Positions 11,760-25,230 of a DNA stretch of 64,000 nucleotides are shown here, one piece after another. Under the pieces are notes generated by a model, which made no database searches, had not been told where the DNA came from, and worked only from the letters and a program-made list of their open reading frames with translations. The first letter of the stretch is position 1. Each line of letters starts with the position of its first letter. A program made the position numbers and the translations under genes. Origin of the DNA: Rhodeus uyekii. Taxonomy: Eukaryota > Chordata > Actinopteri > Cypriniformes > Acheilognathidae. The stretch is taken from the NCBI GenBank assembly GCA_037043235.1, contig JAWRVZ010000039.1, positions 885,001 through 949,000 of the forward strand, written 5' to 3'.

Positions 11760-14110
11760 GGGGGGGAGAGAAGGAATTGAACAAGGAATCAAAAAAAGGA
11801 CAATGGAAATCCATAGCCTCTCTCGTACCAAACATGCTCTGAAAATTGTATCCGCTTCTGGATACCTAGCATCCTCAGAGATTGTGGTAATTGGGCGAAA
11901 GAGACATCATTTTACAAATAGCTGTATGTAAGCCCTCATCATCTAGGGCAGGGGTGGGCAAACTATTTGTCTCGCGGGCCAAATTGGTTTCTTAAAATTG
12001 ACAGAGGGGCCGGGGTGAGCGTGATGCGCAACGGGGGGGCACCTACTCTCCACCAAAGCTTTAGCACCACTGCCGCTTGCAGTCGCAACAGAATGACGTC
12101 GCAGGGAAATGTTAAATAACGGAGGTTTAACACAAGTTTGTCGAGTTCAGCTGGCTGGATTAAAAAGTCCAACGGGCCGGATGTGGCCCGCGGGCCGTAG
12201 TTTGCCCACCCCTGATCTAGGGTCTGCTGTCTCAAGACAGAATATAGAATGTTTTTAAGGATTCGAAGGATTCATTCCCATAAATCTCCATGTTGAGGGC
12301 TTTAGGGAGGATTAAATGTCCACTTTACATTCATTCTCAGCAGTGTCTTCTGTGTCAGCATGTGCCTCTCTCAATGCTCGCTCTACCCTGACAAGATTGT
12401 TTCCATTATCAGAAATGATCTCTTTAACTTGGCCTTTACAGATAAATCTCCTGAGGGCACAGACACAGGAATCTGTGTTCAAATAATCCGTTTTGAGATG
12501 CACAGCCTTAGTGTTGAAGCAAGTGAAAATCTTTTGACATGAGTTCTGTCCTTCTTTACCTGAGTAAAACAATAGTACTTAAAATAATTATACATTTTCA
12601 TTTTAATCCATTATTTTAAACAAGCATCCTGTCCTATTCTGTCCTCCAAACAATGTGTAATAATATGAAAATAAGTCTAGGGAATGTATCTATGTTGGCT
12701 ATGCTTAAGCAAGAAAAGGGTTAAAACATTACGTTCTAAATCTAAAAACAACTCATTGCTTACTATTGCAAAGCAGAAATTTAAATGACTAAATTAAAAA
12801 CGATAATGACAAAAGCACAAAATGCCTGAATGGCCTGTATGTAGTGAGATTATTTGTGTATGGTCTTCTACAGAGAGTGTTTTAACATCGATTCAAAATT
12901 TGATTTTAGTCATGTCCTTTATCAACTATTATTGTGAAAACATTGCTTCTGGTTCTTTCCATCTTTGGCTCAAGTACAAATATGTATTTTTGAACTTCAA
13001 CATCCTTGCAGCTGCTCCTTTTTCCCAAGATGAGAAATTCAATGAACTGGGTGACTTGGAGTTTGACTGGCTGTGCTCATACCAAAAACAGTAGTTGTTC
13101 TCTTAATCTCTAGATCGCTGTTTGAGATGTGAAGCAATTCTTGAGTGAGTTCAGGCCAGTCAGTAGCAGGACTTCTCAAATATTCTTGCCCTGTCAGCCA
13201 TCTTCCATCGCTGAAAGAGCCAGACCTCATACCTCGGGAGGCATAATCAGTGTTGGGTGTAAAACTCCGATTTGAAAGCAGCTCGAGTTCCCCTAATCGC
13301 TTATCCCATTTTCGTGCAAAGGCTGCAGGAATTTCTTCATCCCTTCCACAATGTATTTTCCTCAACTCCTGACCAATCCTTTCAGCTGAAAGCATTAATG
13401 GAGCAAGTTGGTGACTGACAAAATGTCTCTTCTGGTAAATGGTCAAAGGTGTCTGTCCTAATGTTCTGCTGGTGCTCCAGTGCGCTCTCTACAGGCAGTT
13501 CAGTCTCTGTGCAAGTCTAGATGTTTACTCTCTAGACATCTCTTCCTCAGGAACTGGGGCTAGTTCTGAGAAACTATTGCTTATCTATTTAGTGAACGCC
13601 TGCATCAGCATGATGTACCTTTCACCTGAAACAAATTTGAGGCTGTCATCCACGTACAAGTTGTTGTGAATTGTGGATAAAACTTCTGGATTCGTTTTTC
13701 CCTAGCTATCTTCTGCCATCTTCCTCAATAATTGGTATAATTGGCACAACTGGGGGGAGATACAGATCTAGAGAGATGTCGAGTCAAAACTGAATTCTTC
13801 TAACGACAATAGATAATTGTGCTTCAGAACCTTAACTTGGTGAAGCATATCATCAATATCTGGCATCACAGCTATGGGTTCTTGCTGGAACTGAAGATTC
13901 ATTCCTAAGAGGGTATTTGTGAGTTCTGGACACTGCAACAATCCAGATATCAGTGAGGTTGCTTGAAATGAGGAGGCACAATCAAATAATACTCAAATAA
14001 TAGTAGATTTCATAATTGGGGAAGATCCATACTCAACCATCATTTCAGCTGATTGCCTTTTCTGGCAGTGTCTCTGCATGACCCTTTTTAAGGATATCAT
14101 TGATTAAGGT
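11760..14110 (-). mobile_element. BEL/Pao LTR-retrotransposon pol relic
   Basis: On the minus strand, read from high to low coordinates, pieces appear in BEL/Pao order. Reverse transcriptase: LLGMNLQF and DIDDMLHQV near 13830-13920, then the catalytic LYVDD near 13650. A connecting region follows at 13446-13039 with WDKRLGELE and DGRWLTG. Integrase comes last: TKAVHLKTDYL and ISDNGNNLV near 12390-12520, NPP and PQHG near 12270, and LDDEGLHT split by a MITE near 11930/12225. Many stops and frame breaks make it a pseudogene. No LTRs were found. Confidence 0.78.
11949..12214. mobile_element. hAT-type MITE inside the BEL/Pao integrase
   Basis: Begins CAGGGGTGGGCAAACTA and ends TAGTTTGCCCACCCCTG, perfect inverted termini. 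It is flanked by the 8-bp duplication ATCTAGGG (11941-11948 and 12215-12222), as hAT transposases make. Reading across the target site without the insert restores the integrase LDDEG frame, which proves the order of events. No coding capacity. Confidence 0.88.
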
Positions 14111-15690
14111 AGGGTGACTTTGGATGAAATGGAAAATGTATCTGGTAATGGCCACCTCATTCCTCGATGGAGTTATTTACAATTCCTAGGAATCTTATGT
14201 CTTTAAAGGAAAGCCCAGTCTAAGCATGTTCTGAGAACATTTACATCTAATCATTTAGCAGACGCCTTTATCCAAAACTGATCGGAGGTTGCTTGCCAAG
14301 GCATACTTTTCATCCAATCAGAGTGAGCTATTATGCAAATCAAGTTTGACATATCGGCCTTGGGGTTATTTACATTTTTTTATGAACATGAAACTATAAT
14401 AACAATATAACCGACAATAGGAAGGATTCGGGATGTCAACGTTTCAATCAAGCAAGATTAAGCAAAGTTAGCCGGAGTCTTTTGGAGGCACAGCTTGCAG
14501 CGTAGGTTTTGTTCTGTATAAAAACATGACAGAATGCAGATTATTGAGAGAAATTATTTGAAAGAATGTAATTAATTGTTTTAATGTATCAATAAGGGGT
14601 AACCAAATGTCTTTAGAGAGGTTTAGATGACATTTGCCTTTCATCTTCCCTCTGTGTAACTCCTAATAAAGTAGTGTTAAGAGCTGTGCTTAAACAGCTT
14701 ACAGTTTACTGGGCCTGGGGAAACTGTTCTATTTCTGCTGTTTCATAAGAGCCACCTACTGACTGAGATTTACATTTTTAATTCAGTCTGTCTGAATTTA
14801 TTGTTCAGTCAGTGTAAAAATCGGACCAAAATTGTTATTGTTAATATTAAAAGACTGATGGAAAATAAGCTAATGTGCATTCTAAAAAGTAGTATAGTAG
14901 CCTTGTTCATGGAGTAGATAAAATGATTTAGTTTATCTTTTTATAAAACGTTTTTTTTGGTCAACTTGATTTTGAACTTGTACAAGTTAGTAGAAAACAT
15001 GTTATGTTGCAAAATACTTCTTTAAAATCTGGCCATCATTTTTGATCATTTTTGAATATTTATGCAAAGAAAAAGTGCATATTGATGCTAATTTTATTAG
15101 TTATTTGTTGGCTTTTGACAAATCTTGATAAAACGACACTGTCGTATCAGTACTTTTCTAGCCAATTTTAACGATAATGATACTGAGAAAATTTTGATCA
15201 CAATGATAATGAAATGATTTTTTTATACCATTTAATCTCTATGATGTACTATAAACGCAAATATAGTTTTTTAATGTTTTACAGTGCAAAGCTCTATTTT
15301 CCATAAATAACTGTTTTTTCTGATTCGGTTCTTTTCTCTGACATTAAAGTGTAACGTATATGAGCTATTTCAGGTGTTAAACAGTTTGGATAATTGTTCA
15401 TATGAGAGTTGTGATACATAATTTAAGAGATTTATGTATTGTATAACATGAGTAGCTCTTGGCCACTTTCATTTTTAAATTGGAGCTCTCAAATGGAAAA
15501 AAGGGTTAAAGCACCTTACAAATGAGGAGAGCAATAGAAGCAATCAAATAACAGTAGGGCAACAATATGCAGCAAGTGCTGTGACCAGTCCCACTTAGTA
15601 CCGCACATTTTTTTGTTTTTATTTGAAGAAATATGTACAGAATAGTAAGGGTTAATATTAATGAGTCAAGTGTTGCCAAAAAAGATGCGT
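14111..15690. other. Non-coding; SINE/LINE-tail scrap at 14240-14285
   Basis: The words tcatttagcagacgcctttatcc (14246-14268) are the reverse of the fish SINE/LINE tail seen in forward orientation at 21385-21410. The rest is AT-rich with nothing recognised. Confidence 0.45.
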
Positions 15691-15900
15691 CTTCAGCAGT
15701 TTCTTAAAAATGCCAAAAGACTCACGGGCAGGTCCTTCCACCTGCTTGAAGAGTCAAGGTAAAGGTCTGAGAAAGTGATTTTGTGCCTCTTTGGGAACGC
15801 AAGTTTCTGCATGGCACGTAGGTCTGAAGTAGTGCGTTTAGGTTTAGGGGTGCAGAGCGGTACAAATAATGACTCATTAGCTTTTCTATGCAGCATGTGG
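15691..15900 (-). pseudogene. Possible LINE ORF2 C-terminal scrap
   Basis: The minus-strand frame ends in SSRWKDLPVSLLAF followed by LRNC and a stop, loosely like the WNxLPxxLR...FK ending of L2/CR1-type ORF2. The upstream part (PKPKRTTSDLRAM) is not recognised. The match is weak. Confidence 0.3.
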
Positions 15901-16705
15901 CTGAGCTTTCAGCGTCTTAAAACGTGTACGCCTGAAACACTCTACAACCCTTGCAGGCTTTCACTTTAACTGGCATGAATTCAAGTTTACAATCGGCTGT
16001 GCTGGCCTCTATGTGCTTTGCAGATACCACAGCCATGATAACAGGCCTGCTGGTTTTATCTTTTGAAGTATTGTCCTCTCTCTTGTGCACGTCAGCCAGT
16101 GAAATAGGTGAGCTTCCAAATGTGTTTCTGTTTGTGCAACATAATAGGATGTTTCTGAAAGCATGTTTTGCATGTGACATGCTATAAATACATTATATTT
16201 TGTGATATTTTGCATTTGCTAGCTTTTGTTAGATGTTTATTTTTGAGGCAAGCAAAACAAAGACCATTTGTTCTTAAGAATTCAGTGTTTTCCTCCTGTA
16301 ATCATTTTGCCATTTTAACACAAGAATCTATGGCATAATCATAACAGCAGAAGAGACTAGGTTTATTAAATGCAGCTTTAAATTATCCTGAAGATTTTCC
16401 TTTTCTTGACTGTTTTCTGTTGATGTTTCGATTCTTTCCCATCATCAGAATGAATATTTACCAAACCTTCTCCATGCACGCACTAACAATTTTAAATTAA
16501 TCTACAAAGTGGTGCTTTAGGAGGTGTTTTGACCGATAAAAAGAGACTGCTTTTAAGAATATGATATAATTTAATAAAATGTTAATTTAGCAAGTTTTGA
16601 AAAAAGTAATTTAAATATTTTAACTCATTCTTTTATATTTTTTGTTGTTATTTATATATTTAGTTTTTATAATCTGGTAGTTTTCGACTTTTGGACACCA
16701 TTATA
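15901..16705. other. Non-coding
   Basis: Overlapping open frames on both strands at 15917-16215 look like no known protein. The remainder is AT-rich. Confidence 0.4.
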
Positions 16706-17789
16706 CAGTGGACTTGCCAATCCTATTAAGTCGGCGTTTTTGAAGTGGAACCGCCAAAACTCCCTATTTGTCTTAGTATTATCTTTTGGGTTTTGTCGAT
16801 TCTTTTATTTCGCCGAAATGTAATATCTTGAGCACAAAAGAGGAACAAATTCGCCACGTAACATGGGTTATCTCGATCCCGTGACTAATGAGCGTACCTA
16901 CTGTAGTTCACTGTGCAGGTGCTGAGTTTGCCTTGCACATGCATCGTGTTCCGCTCACTCCACTATCGTTGATCTTGTCTGAGGGATAACACGCTGTAGC
17001 TATTGTTTTTTTTTCTTCTAAAAATGTCTGGAGGTGTTAAGAGAAAACTAAACGCCTCCTTAGTTGTTAGCAAACATATACACAATATAGTGTATGTACA
17101 TTTTTTTTAGATGAATGCCGATCACTTCATCAAACAAATCGCGGCAACACTGTTGTGTAAAAAGACACCAAAAACACGAGCATGTATATTCTCATTTAAT
17201 AACTCGCATCATGTACAAAAATTTTTTTTCCTTTTTTCTTTCTTGCGAGGGTTGTTATCTTTGGCGCTTCCACTACCACTCTGACAGCTGGCGCTGATAG
17301 GCTGTCTGACCTGTCAGTCATGCAAGAAGACGTGATTGGCTGTGCTGCCATGAGGGCGGGCTCTTCTCATCTCATCCGATGATCAACACGCTTCTTAAGG
17401 GACGTGCTGCTGCACAGTGGGAGAGACTTTTTTTTCTTTTTGTTCTGATTCTGACTTGTTTATTTTTTTATTGTGTGAATTTCACGCACAAGCACTGTGT
17501 ACCGAGCCTGAACAGTTATTGCTAATTGACGTTATGCGAGCAACATTTGAAATTCGAAATGTGATCTTTCACAAAAAAGTTCATCAATCTATGGTTGCGG
17601 GTTATGCCAACGATTTGGCACAAAACCCAAAACCCGCTGGCTATATGAGTGTGCGGGTTATCTGCGTCTGCGGGTTAAATGTGGGAAAATCTCCTTCATC
17701 TCATATGTAATATTGGTTATCTCGATCATAGGTTATCTCAATGCTTTTTTGCAACCCCCGAGGCTGTCGAGGCTAACCAAACTCCCCTG
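16706..17789 (+). mobile_element. Tigger-like DNA element with a nested MITE
   Basis: Left end CAGTGGACTTGCC preceded by TA (16704-16705). Right end ..AAACTCCCCTG followed by TA (17790-17791). The termini are imperfect inverses. A short frame at about 17024 begins MSGGVKRKLNAS, like a Tigger transposase start, and is soon lost. The phrase ggttatctcgat occurs near both ends. Copy C of the TA-flanked MITE interrupts the element at about 17225-17692. Confidence 0.6.
17225..17692 (-). mobile_element. TA-flanked MITE, copy C, inverted and nested
   Basis: In reverse orientation it contains the core shared with copies A, B and D (ggctgtctgacctgtcagtc, gccatgagggcgggctcttc) and at the right gtctgcgggtt...gtgggaaaat, a mutated terminus. 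The left terminus is not clear. Confidence 0.65.
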
Positions 17790-19845
17790 TATATGGGTAT
17801 GCATTATTGTTATATCCTTTAATAGGAACAGTTGTTGATTTTATAGCCAGCTGTTTGTATTTTTAGGTTGTCCCACACATCTTATAAGCTTTAAACCTGA
17901 TTGTCATATCACAGACAGTGTTTTTATTCTCCACTTATACCAGACAACAGACACAAGAAAAATCATCATCTTGCCAGAGTCTAACCATTTCTTAAAACTA
18001 GACTGCTGTCTTCATCTGGCCTTCCAGCAATCTGACATGCATCCCAATGAGTAGCCAAAAAGCAACTGAAAAGGCAGGTTTTTCGTTTTTTATTAAACAT
18101 TGATATTTTCCATCTATAACATTTATGCCAAATGTAATATCATTGTTACATATTATCAGGCTGTTTTGGACTAAAGCACTTTCTAATTTGGTAATGCTTG
18201 CAACATTCTCTCCTTAATGTTGCATAGCCCTTGCGTGAGGATAGCTCTAATGCTTAGGGTGGGGTGCAGGTGTTTTTAAAGGCTCTGAAAAATAGCATTT
18301 CACACACCATGGCTCTTTTCCACAGCATCATAGATACCTTTTGTGCCTCACGCGCACATCTTGCTTCCCTTCAGAGGTGCTAGACATGGACTGCCGCATG
18401 GAGCGTTTAATTACATCTATAGAGGTGTGAACGTATGAAAGCACCCTAATTACACCTGTCTCACCCTCCTTGCTTTTATAACCGCAGAAACATGACATTA
18501 CCCCACTGCTGAAGCCTTTAAGAAAAAAAAATGTGACGTGCATTTGGTAGCATTTTTGCTTTCTACAACCATTTGTAAGGTGAAGAGCTGACACATGATT
18601 CCTATCTTAATCTGAGCCGGGATTGTTCAGTACTCATCTTTTTTCCACATTTGATGTTGTCTAATCCTGATTTCATTATGTCCAGTGACAGAAGAACATG
18701 CAAACGTGATCCAGATATATATAGATATATATAGAGATAGATTTTTTTTTATTTACAGATTTTGAGGGGGGGAAAGCTTATTTATTAATTGACTTGTAGT
18801 ATCTTGACAAGAAATATTTCTCTATTCCTTTGCAGATTGGAAGTTAAATTATACAGATATTTGACAGATTCTATTTTATACTAATTATTATGTATTATTA
18901 TATTATTAATTATTATTTATTTATATTATTATTATTTATTTTTTTGTGAATAAAACCACTTCCTATTATAGTATGATGTTATACTCTGCATCATCAAATT
19001 AGATGCTAAGATAAATGTTTATTTTATTCCTTTTTTTGCAGAATGCAAAGTTGCAGAGTTGTTAAGTTACCAGTCACTGCCAGCTTTTTTGATCATTTTC
19101 ACAAACCTTTCATGGAATATTTTATTGTATTAATATCTGAACATACAATATGTTAAAAGAAAGAACAGAATCTCTGCTTTTAAACAAACAAAAAATATTT
19201 TATTCTAGCTTCATGCGTTCTTTTTATCAACACTTGAAAGTTGGTACGTTTTATTAAAAAAAGCAACATTTTGAAGAAAAAAAAAGCTGAGAAAATCATT
19301 CTCATTGTTTTTTTCAAAGATTGTTATGATTAAACATGGATAGAGTAGATGGCGTTCATCAACACCCCCAAAGCACAGTCCCATGTCTCTTCCTCGGTCG
19401 ACATTTCATTCAGTAACGTTAGGCAGTAGCGTTTTGATTTATATGCTGTTGAATGCTTGATGATCATGTTAGCTTCCATATTTGTTAGCAATGCTTATAT
19501 CACTTGTCTCTGCTGCTGCTTCGCTTGTGTTTGGATCCGGAGATTCTGTTCTCTTTCTGAAGAATAATAGCGCCCAATAATGGATTGACGAAAAATTCCT
19601 TCCATGGCGGGGAAGCTTTGTGTTATAAACGACAGAAAAAAATCCTGTCAATGGTGGGGAAAGAGTTAATACATTTTTCCAAACCAACGGCAGCTGGTGC
19701 TTCATTGTGCTTCTCTGCATGGTTTCATTCAGCACTAATGAATTGAGAAGAGGCTATGTGGTGTGTTTTTAAGAATTGCTATTAGCTGACCCCTCCCTGT
19801 ACTTCTCTTTCTATTACCCCCCGCTAAACCTCATCCCTCCCACAG
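17790..19845. other. mettl16: Non-coding sequence upstream of the first recognised mettl16 exon
   Basis: Mostly AT-rich with no named repeat identified. The last 45 bases become pyrimidine-rich and end CCCACAG, the acceptor for the exon at 19846. Whether this is an intron depends on where the unseen first exon lies. Confidence 0.5.
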
Positions 19846-20033
19846 GCTCAACTTTAAGGACCCGGAGGCTGTTCGGGCTCTCACATGCACCCTGCTGAAA
19901 GAGGATTTTGGCCTAACCATCGAGATCCCCCTAGAACGGCTCATCCCCACTGTGCCGCTTCGCCTTAACTATATCCACTGGGTGGAGGACCTGATTGGGG
20001 GACAGGGGAACCCACGGAGGGGCATAGACATCG
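19846..20033 (+). CDS. mettl16: mettl16 exon: start of methyltransferase fold
   Basis: Acceptor CCCACAG, donor G|GTATGC. It encodes LNFKDPEAVRALTC through RLNYIHWVEDLIGG to GIDI. The exon enters completing a split codon and leaves one base (G) of a glycine codon, so an upstream exon must end with two codon bases. Confidence 0.95.
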
Positions 20034-20134
20034 GTATGCCAGCTCAGACTCACTGGTGTTATCCTGTTAAAACTTCTTACGGTCCCTCAGGCTTGTTGTA
20101 CGGGGTTTGGCAGGGCTGCTTGTTAGTTTACACA

Positions 20135-20186
<52 letters not shown>

Positions 20187-23100
20187 CTGGAGGAGAGTAA
20201 GACAGTGCTGGCAGTCACATGCCACCAGATCCTCTGGATTAAAATGTTCCCCTCCACCATCATCACATCATGTCCTTTCTCTGTCTATGTTTACTGTTGT
20301 TTTTTTATATAGATGAGACACAGCTTCTATATTTTTAGAAATAATATATATACATACGTGTGTGTGTGTGTGTGTGTATAGATAGATACACATTATTCGA
20401 TTTTTATTTCATATATAAAAAACATAAATATAATAATGATAAAGAAAAGTGTGTGTGTGTGTATATATATATACACATAATTTTTATTAAAATCGTTTAT
20501 CAATATTTATTAGTTACTATCGCATATTTTTTTATTTTGGATATTGTTTTTGGCGGAGCTTTGATTAGCGTACAACCTTTAGTTTATTGTTGTCAGCTAT
20601 ATACAGAAAAGTATCTGATAATATGTTTATTTCATCTCCTTTAAAGCATTGGTGTGTCACTTTCAGATGGCCATCTTTGACCGTTGCATCAGATTGTATG
20701 AGTGACATAGTTGTGGCTCTGCTGATTCGGTTAGATAGCAGCTGGAAGACCTTTGCCAGCTCTGGGATGAGATTAGCGGTTTTAGTGTCATACACATGAT
20801 GAATAACCCGAAGTCTCTCTTATTCAGACCTTAGGGGTATCATCTTTGTTCAGTTCTGCTAAATTTCAGTCCATTTTAAGGCTTGCTGACTGGATAATGG
20901 ATGGCCATAGCTTTCCTGCCTCATTCTAACCACATTATATCCATACGTCACTCTGTCAGGCAGTCGCTTGTACTTCTATTATCATACTAATACTTATTTG
21001 AGAGTCCTAACGTTTAGTAGTACAGTATTTCATTTGGAATTGGTGTTGTTGTTGTTTTCCAATTCCATATGCTTTGCAGCAAAAATAACAAAAATATAGC
21101 ATGCATCCAAGCACAACAGTTCTAATAGAGCTGACTGGTTAATTATGTTCATATTTTTATATGTAAATGGTTCAGGCATTCCCACAAGTTTTTTCTGTTT
21201 TATTTTTTTTTTACACTTTTTTTTCATAAACGCCCTTAAATACAGTTAGTTTCTTATCCCTGTTAGCTGTCCTGTAGCTCAATCAGTAGAGCATTGGTGT
21301 TTACAACGCCATGGTCATGGGTTCGATCTCAGGGAAAGCAAGACCTGATTAATTGTATTTCTCGAATGCAATGTAAGTCGCATTGGATAAAAGCATCTGC
21401 CAAATGCATAAATGTAAATGTTAATTTGACTCCGAATGATCCCTCATTCTGAGCTCAGTTTAGATATAAAATAGCTCACAAAGTATGCACAATTCTTTGA
21501 ATCGCACTGTTGATCTGAAGTGTGTTTACTATACGTAAAATATGTTTACATAAAGACTCATATTTCATCTCGTGATATGACTGGTTTTGGCTGTGTGCAG
21601 GTACTGGTGCTTCCTGTATTTACCCCCTGCTGGGAGCCACAATGAATGGCTGGTTCTTCCTCGCCACAGAAGTGGATGACATCTGTTTTAATTATGCGAA
21701 GAAGAACGTTGAGCAAAACCACCTGGCAGAGCTCATTAAAGGTAGGTGTTATTTGTCTGTGATGTAGAGAGAGAGCTTGACAGTTTTATATGTAATTTAA
21801 CCCACTGAACCGCATAAATGTGTGTGTTCCAGTGGTAAAGGTGCCCCAGAAGACACTACTGATGGATGCGCTAAAGGAAGAGTCCATTGTTTACGATTTC
21901 TGCATGTGCAATCCTCCTTTCTTTGCCAACCAGTTAGAAGCAAAGGTACATTCAGCTCAGGTGTTTTAACAGGCATTATCCAAACCCCCCACCCCTTCCA
22001 GCAATATCTATCTCTTTGTGCACATGACAATAGCTATAGTAGTCATCTGTTCATTCTTCCATTTCTTTCCCTCTTTTCTGTCAGGGAGTGAATTCGAGAA
22101 ACTCCCGCAGACCTCCACCTAGCTCCATCAACACAGGGGGTGTCACTGAGATCATGGCAGAGGGTGGAGAGCTGGAGTTTGTGAAAAGGATCATCCATGA
22201 CAGTCTACAACTAAAGAAGAGGCTTAGGTCTCACACACACACACACACACAATAAGGTCCAACCCGAATGAATGTATGTATAGTCCATTAAAACTGTTCA
22301 CGGGTTTGGAAAGCAAGTAATGAGCAAGAAATATTTTAGATAATTATATGAAAATAATTTTATATGTATATATAAACATTAAAATCGTGGATTAATCGTG
22401 GTTAAAATGTCAATCAGCCTTTGGGGGCTTAAATATTCACATCACAAATTTAGCAACGCGGTAGTAGGGTTATGCTCACTTGGTTATGCTTCACTTTCTT
22501 CGATATCACAAAAGATTATTATTTGCACATTTTAAAGCACTGCCCATTAAACTTTATTCGCACGCTGTTCTGACGTAAGCTTTTCTGAGCACATACACCC
22601 TAAGCGCACGCCCACTAAAAGTCTGTACCACAGCACGTGAATTAAGTTCTCATATTATTGTACTTAAACTGTCAAATACACACAAGGTTTACATAAGTAC
22701 AGTCATGTTAGTATATTAGGACAAACATGTGTTTCATTATATTGGATCCATGCATGAGGTCGTAAAGTGACAGCAGCTTAATAAACCATGCTGCTGTCGG
22801 TCCCATTAATGTTAATCAAAATACAAAGAGAAAATTACTTACTGCTCTTCACTGAATACATCTATGAAGTATATCTTTTATTTTTTACATTTTTCAGTTT
22901 CTTGCTTGAATGTTACTGTCACAGTTTTATTTTAAAAGCAAGGGTAAAGGATTAATCATATTTTAAGAGACCTAAACCTAAATGGTTTGTCTTTTTTTTT
23001 TTTTTTTTTTTTACCTTGTAAGGCTTAATTTTTAAAGTAGGGTCATTTTTTTCACTGTATTACTCAATGACTGCTAAATCTTGAAAACATGAAAAAGAAT

Positions 23101-23199
23101 CATGATAAGATCGTGATCTTGCTTGAAAATTTTTTGTTTTATATCATATCACACAAGAATATTTTTATTATAATTATTATATATTTTAATACTATTCTT

Positions 23200-23234
<35 letters not shown>

Positions 23235-25193
23235 GTATTATAATAATTGAGAGAAAGTATGGCCTTTTTCTGCATTTTTTTGTAATTATTAATTATTGAG
23301 GAGTGTAATGAGAAGGGAATAAACAGCCACGTGTGTCCAGGTCTGCAAACGAGGTGTTTTATATTGAGAGCCAAAGCGGGTAAGAGGCCGCGCTGATGAA
23401 AGGGGTAGGGCAGATGGATCCTGGGATGGATCTGTCGAACAGAGTTTGCGTAATTAATTGACAGGGAAAGTAAATAATTACCCGAGGCAGTATCCGGGCC
23501 ACCCGGCGGGAGCAGCTGTGTGTGTGACTGGGGCAGACGACGAGCCCCCATGTGCCAGGACTGTCAGTGGAGCGCTGGAGTGAGGGGGGCAGGGAGGGGC
23601 GCAGAGCAACCAACATTAGGCCTGATTAACCATGTCATGAGCTGAACCCCAAGAGGAATGTGGCCTTGTGTGTGCATAGAAAAGTTGAATGGTATCTTTT
23701 AATGTTCCTTGTTTGCATGAGATAGCACATGTAGTTTTAAACCTTTGAGTGTTTTGTGGGTCTTCTGCTTGTGTTGAGAATTGACTGGTAACCGCAAGGG
23801 AAGCTGGGCACTATTCCATCTCGCTGGTTACCAGCTCCCTCTCCCATGGGTTCAGACTATGCAAGCAGACTGTCGTAAAAGCAGTGTGTGTGTGTGCGTC
23901 AGCAGGTGCCCATAGAGCCAGCCAGGCATTCTGATTGGCCCTCTGAGAATCTTCTTCCTCTCCAGACCCTCAGATCTGTAATTACTGCCAGTCTTCCTCC
24001 AACCCCTCCTGTCTCACTTACATCCTAAATACAACTCAGATTTTTCCTCATGCCAAACAATCTGGGCTATTGAAATTGTAATTGTTACTACTTCCTCCTC
24101 AGGGCCTGAAAACCCCTTTTTTAAGCTCTGATAGATGCTGGAGTACCCCTTTATTAGCATAGCATGCCACGCAGCCTCCCCCCACTCCAGTTTGGAGAAC
24201 ATGTGTGGATATTAGGGCTCTTTAATATTTCATCACACAAAATGAAGCGATTGTCAGACCCCTAAGGCTCCATATGCAGTGTAATGTGTGTTCATACAAT
24301 GCTCGCTCATCCTTGTGCTAGATTGCTCCTTGATAACCCAAATCCGCCACCCAACAAAAGTCAGTCTACAACAGTAGAGTCTTTACACGACTGTCTGGTA
24401 GTTGTTAAAGTTGGCATGGAATTGGTCCCGTTTTTTTCAAGACTTATTGTGCATGGGCACATGTTCATTTGAGCGTTTTCTAAATAAAAAATGTCTGTAA
24501 TTGTAACTTGATCAACCTCTAAAACTATTTGAGTTTTCAGTGACATCAGCTAGGCCACACACACTATATGTTTAAAATGCGAATGTTACTCAAAACGTTT
24601 TAAGCTTTTAATAAAATGTAAATTCACAATTTTTATGGACAAGTGTGTTCACGTAGAGATTTGCAAGGTCCACACGTGAATAAGTTTTGATTTAAATTCA
24701 AAGAGGCAAGATAGACTATGCATGGCCTGATGTTTTAATTTTATCCAAAATGAGGTAAGGTAAATATTGTGGAGCACTAAACAAGTAAAGTCCGTTTGAT
24801 TCATACTGAAAGCTAGAGGGCACCTTTGCACAGATAGTCCAAAGCAGACTCATAGAAGTAATAACTTGTTCCAGGAAATCCCTTATATGGACAAAGGCAT
24901 CCAGCTATTGCTGAAGTAGCAGATGTGAAGGCCATAACGTGAATATATTGCGACAATATATGGTTTGTGTATGGCTTTCTCTGGGTATTTTCATAATAAT
25001 AAATTACGCAAGAAACACCTTTATTACAGTCGACATGATAAAACATATGTTCTGCATTATTCAGTGACAAAAAGCAGTTTAAGTGTTAGTGACTTTAAAA
25101 CTAAACATATGCTATTACTTTTTGTGTACTGTATAAAAAAAGTGTTTGTAGTGCCTACATAAACCAATTATTAAATTCTCATTGAGAAAATAT

Positions 25194-25230
<37 letters not shown>

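Noticed and set aside
20107..20316. Open frame with a Thr-His repeat
   Set aside because: Translation of a CA microsatellite in an intron.
21267..21340. Possible functional tRNA gene
   Set aside because: A and B box words are present, but the acceptor stem and 3' half do not pair and a SINE tail follows, so it is a SINE head.
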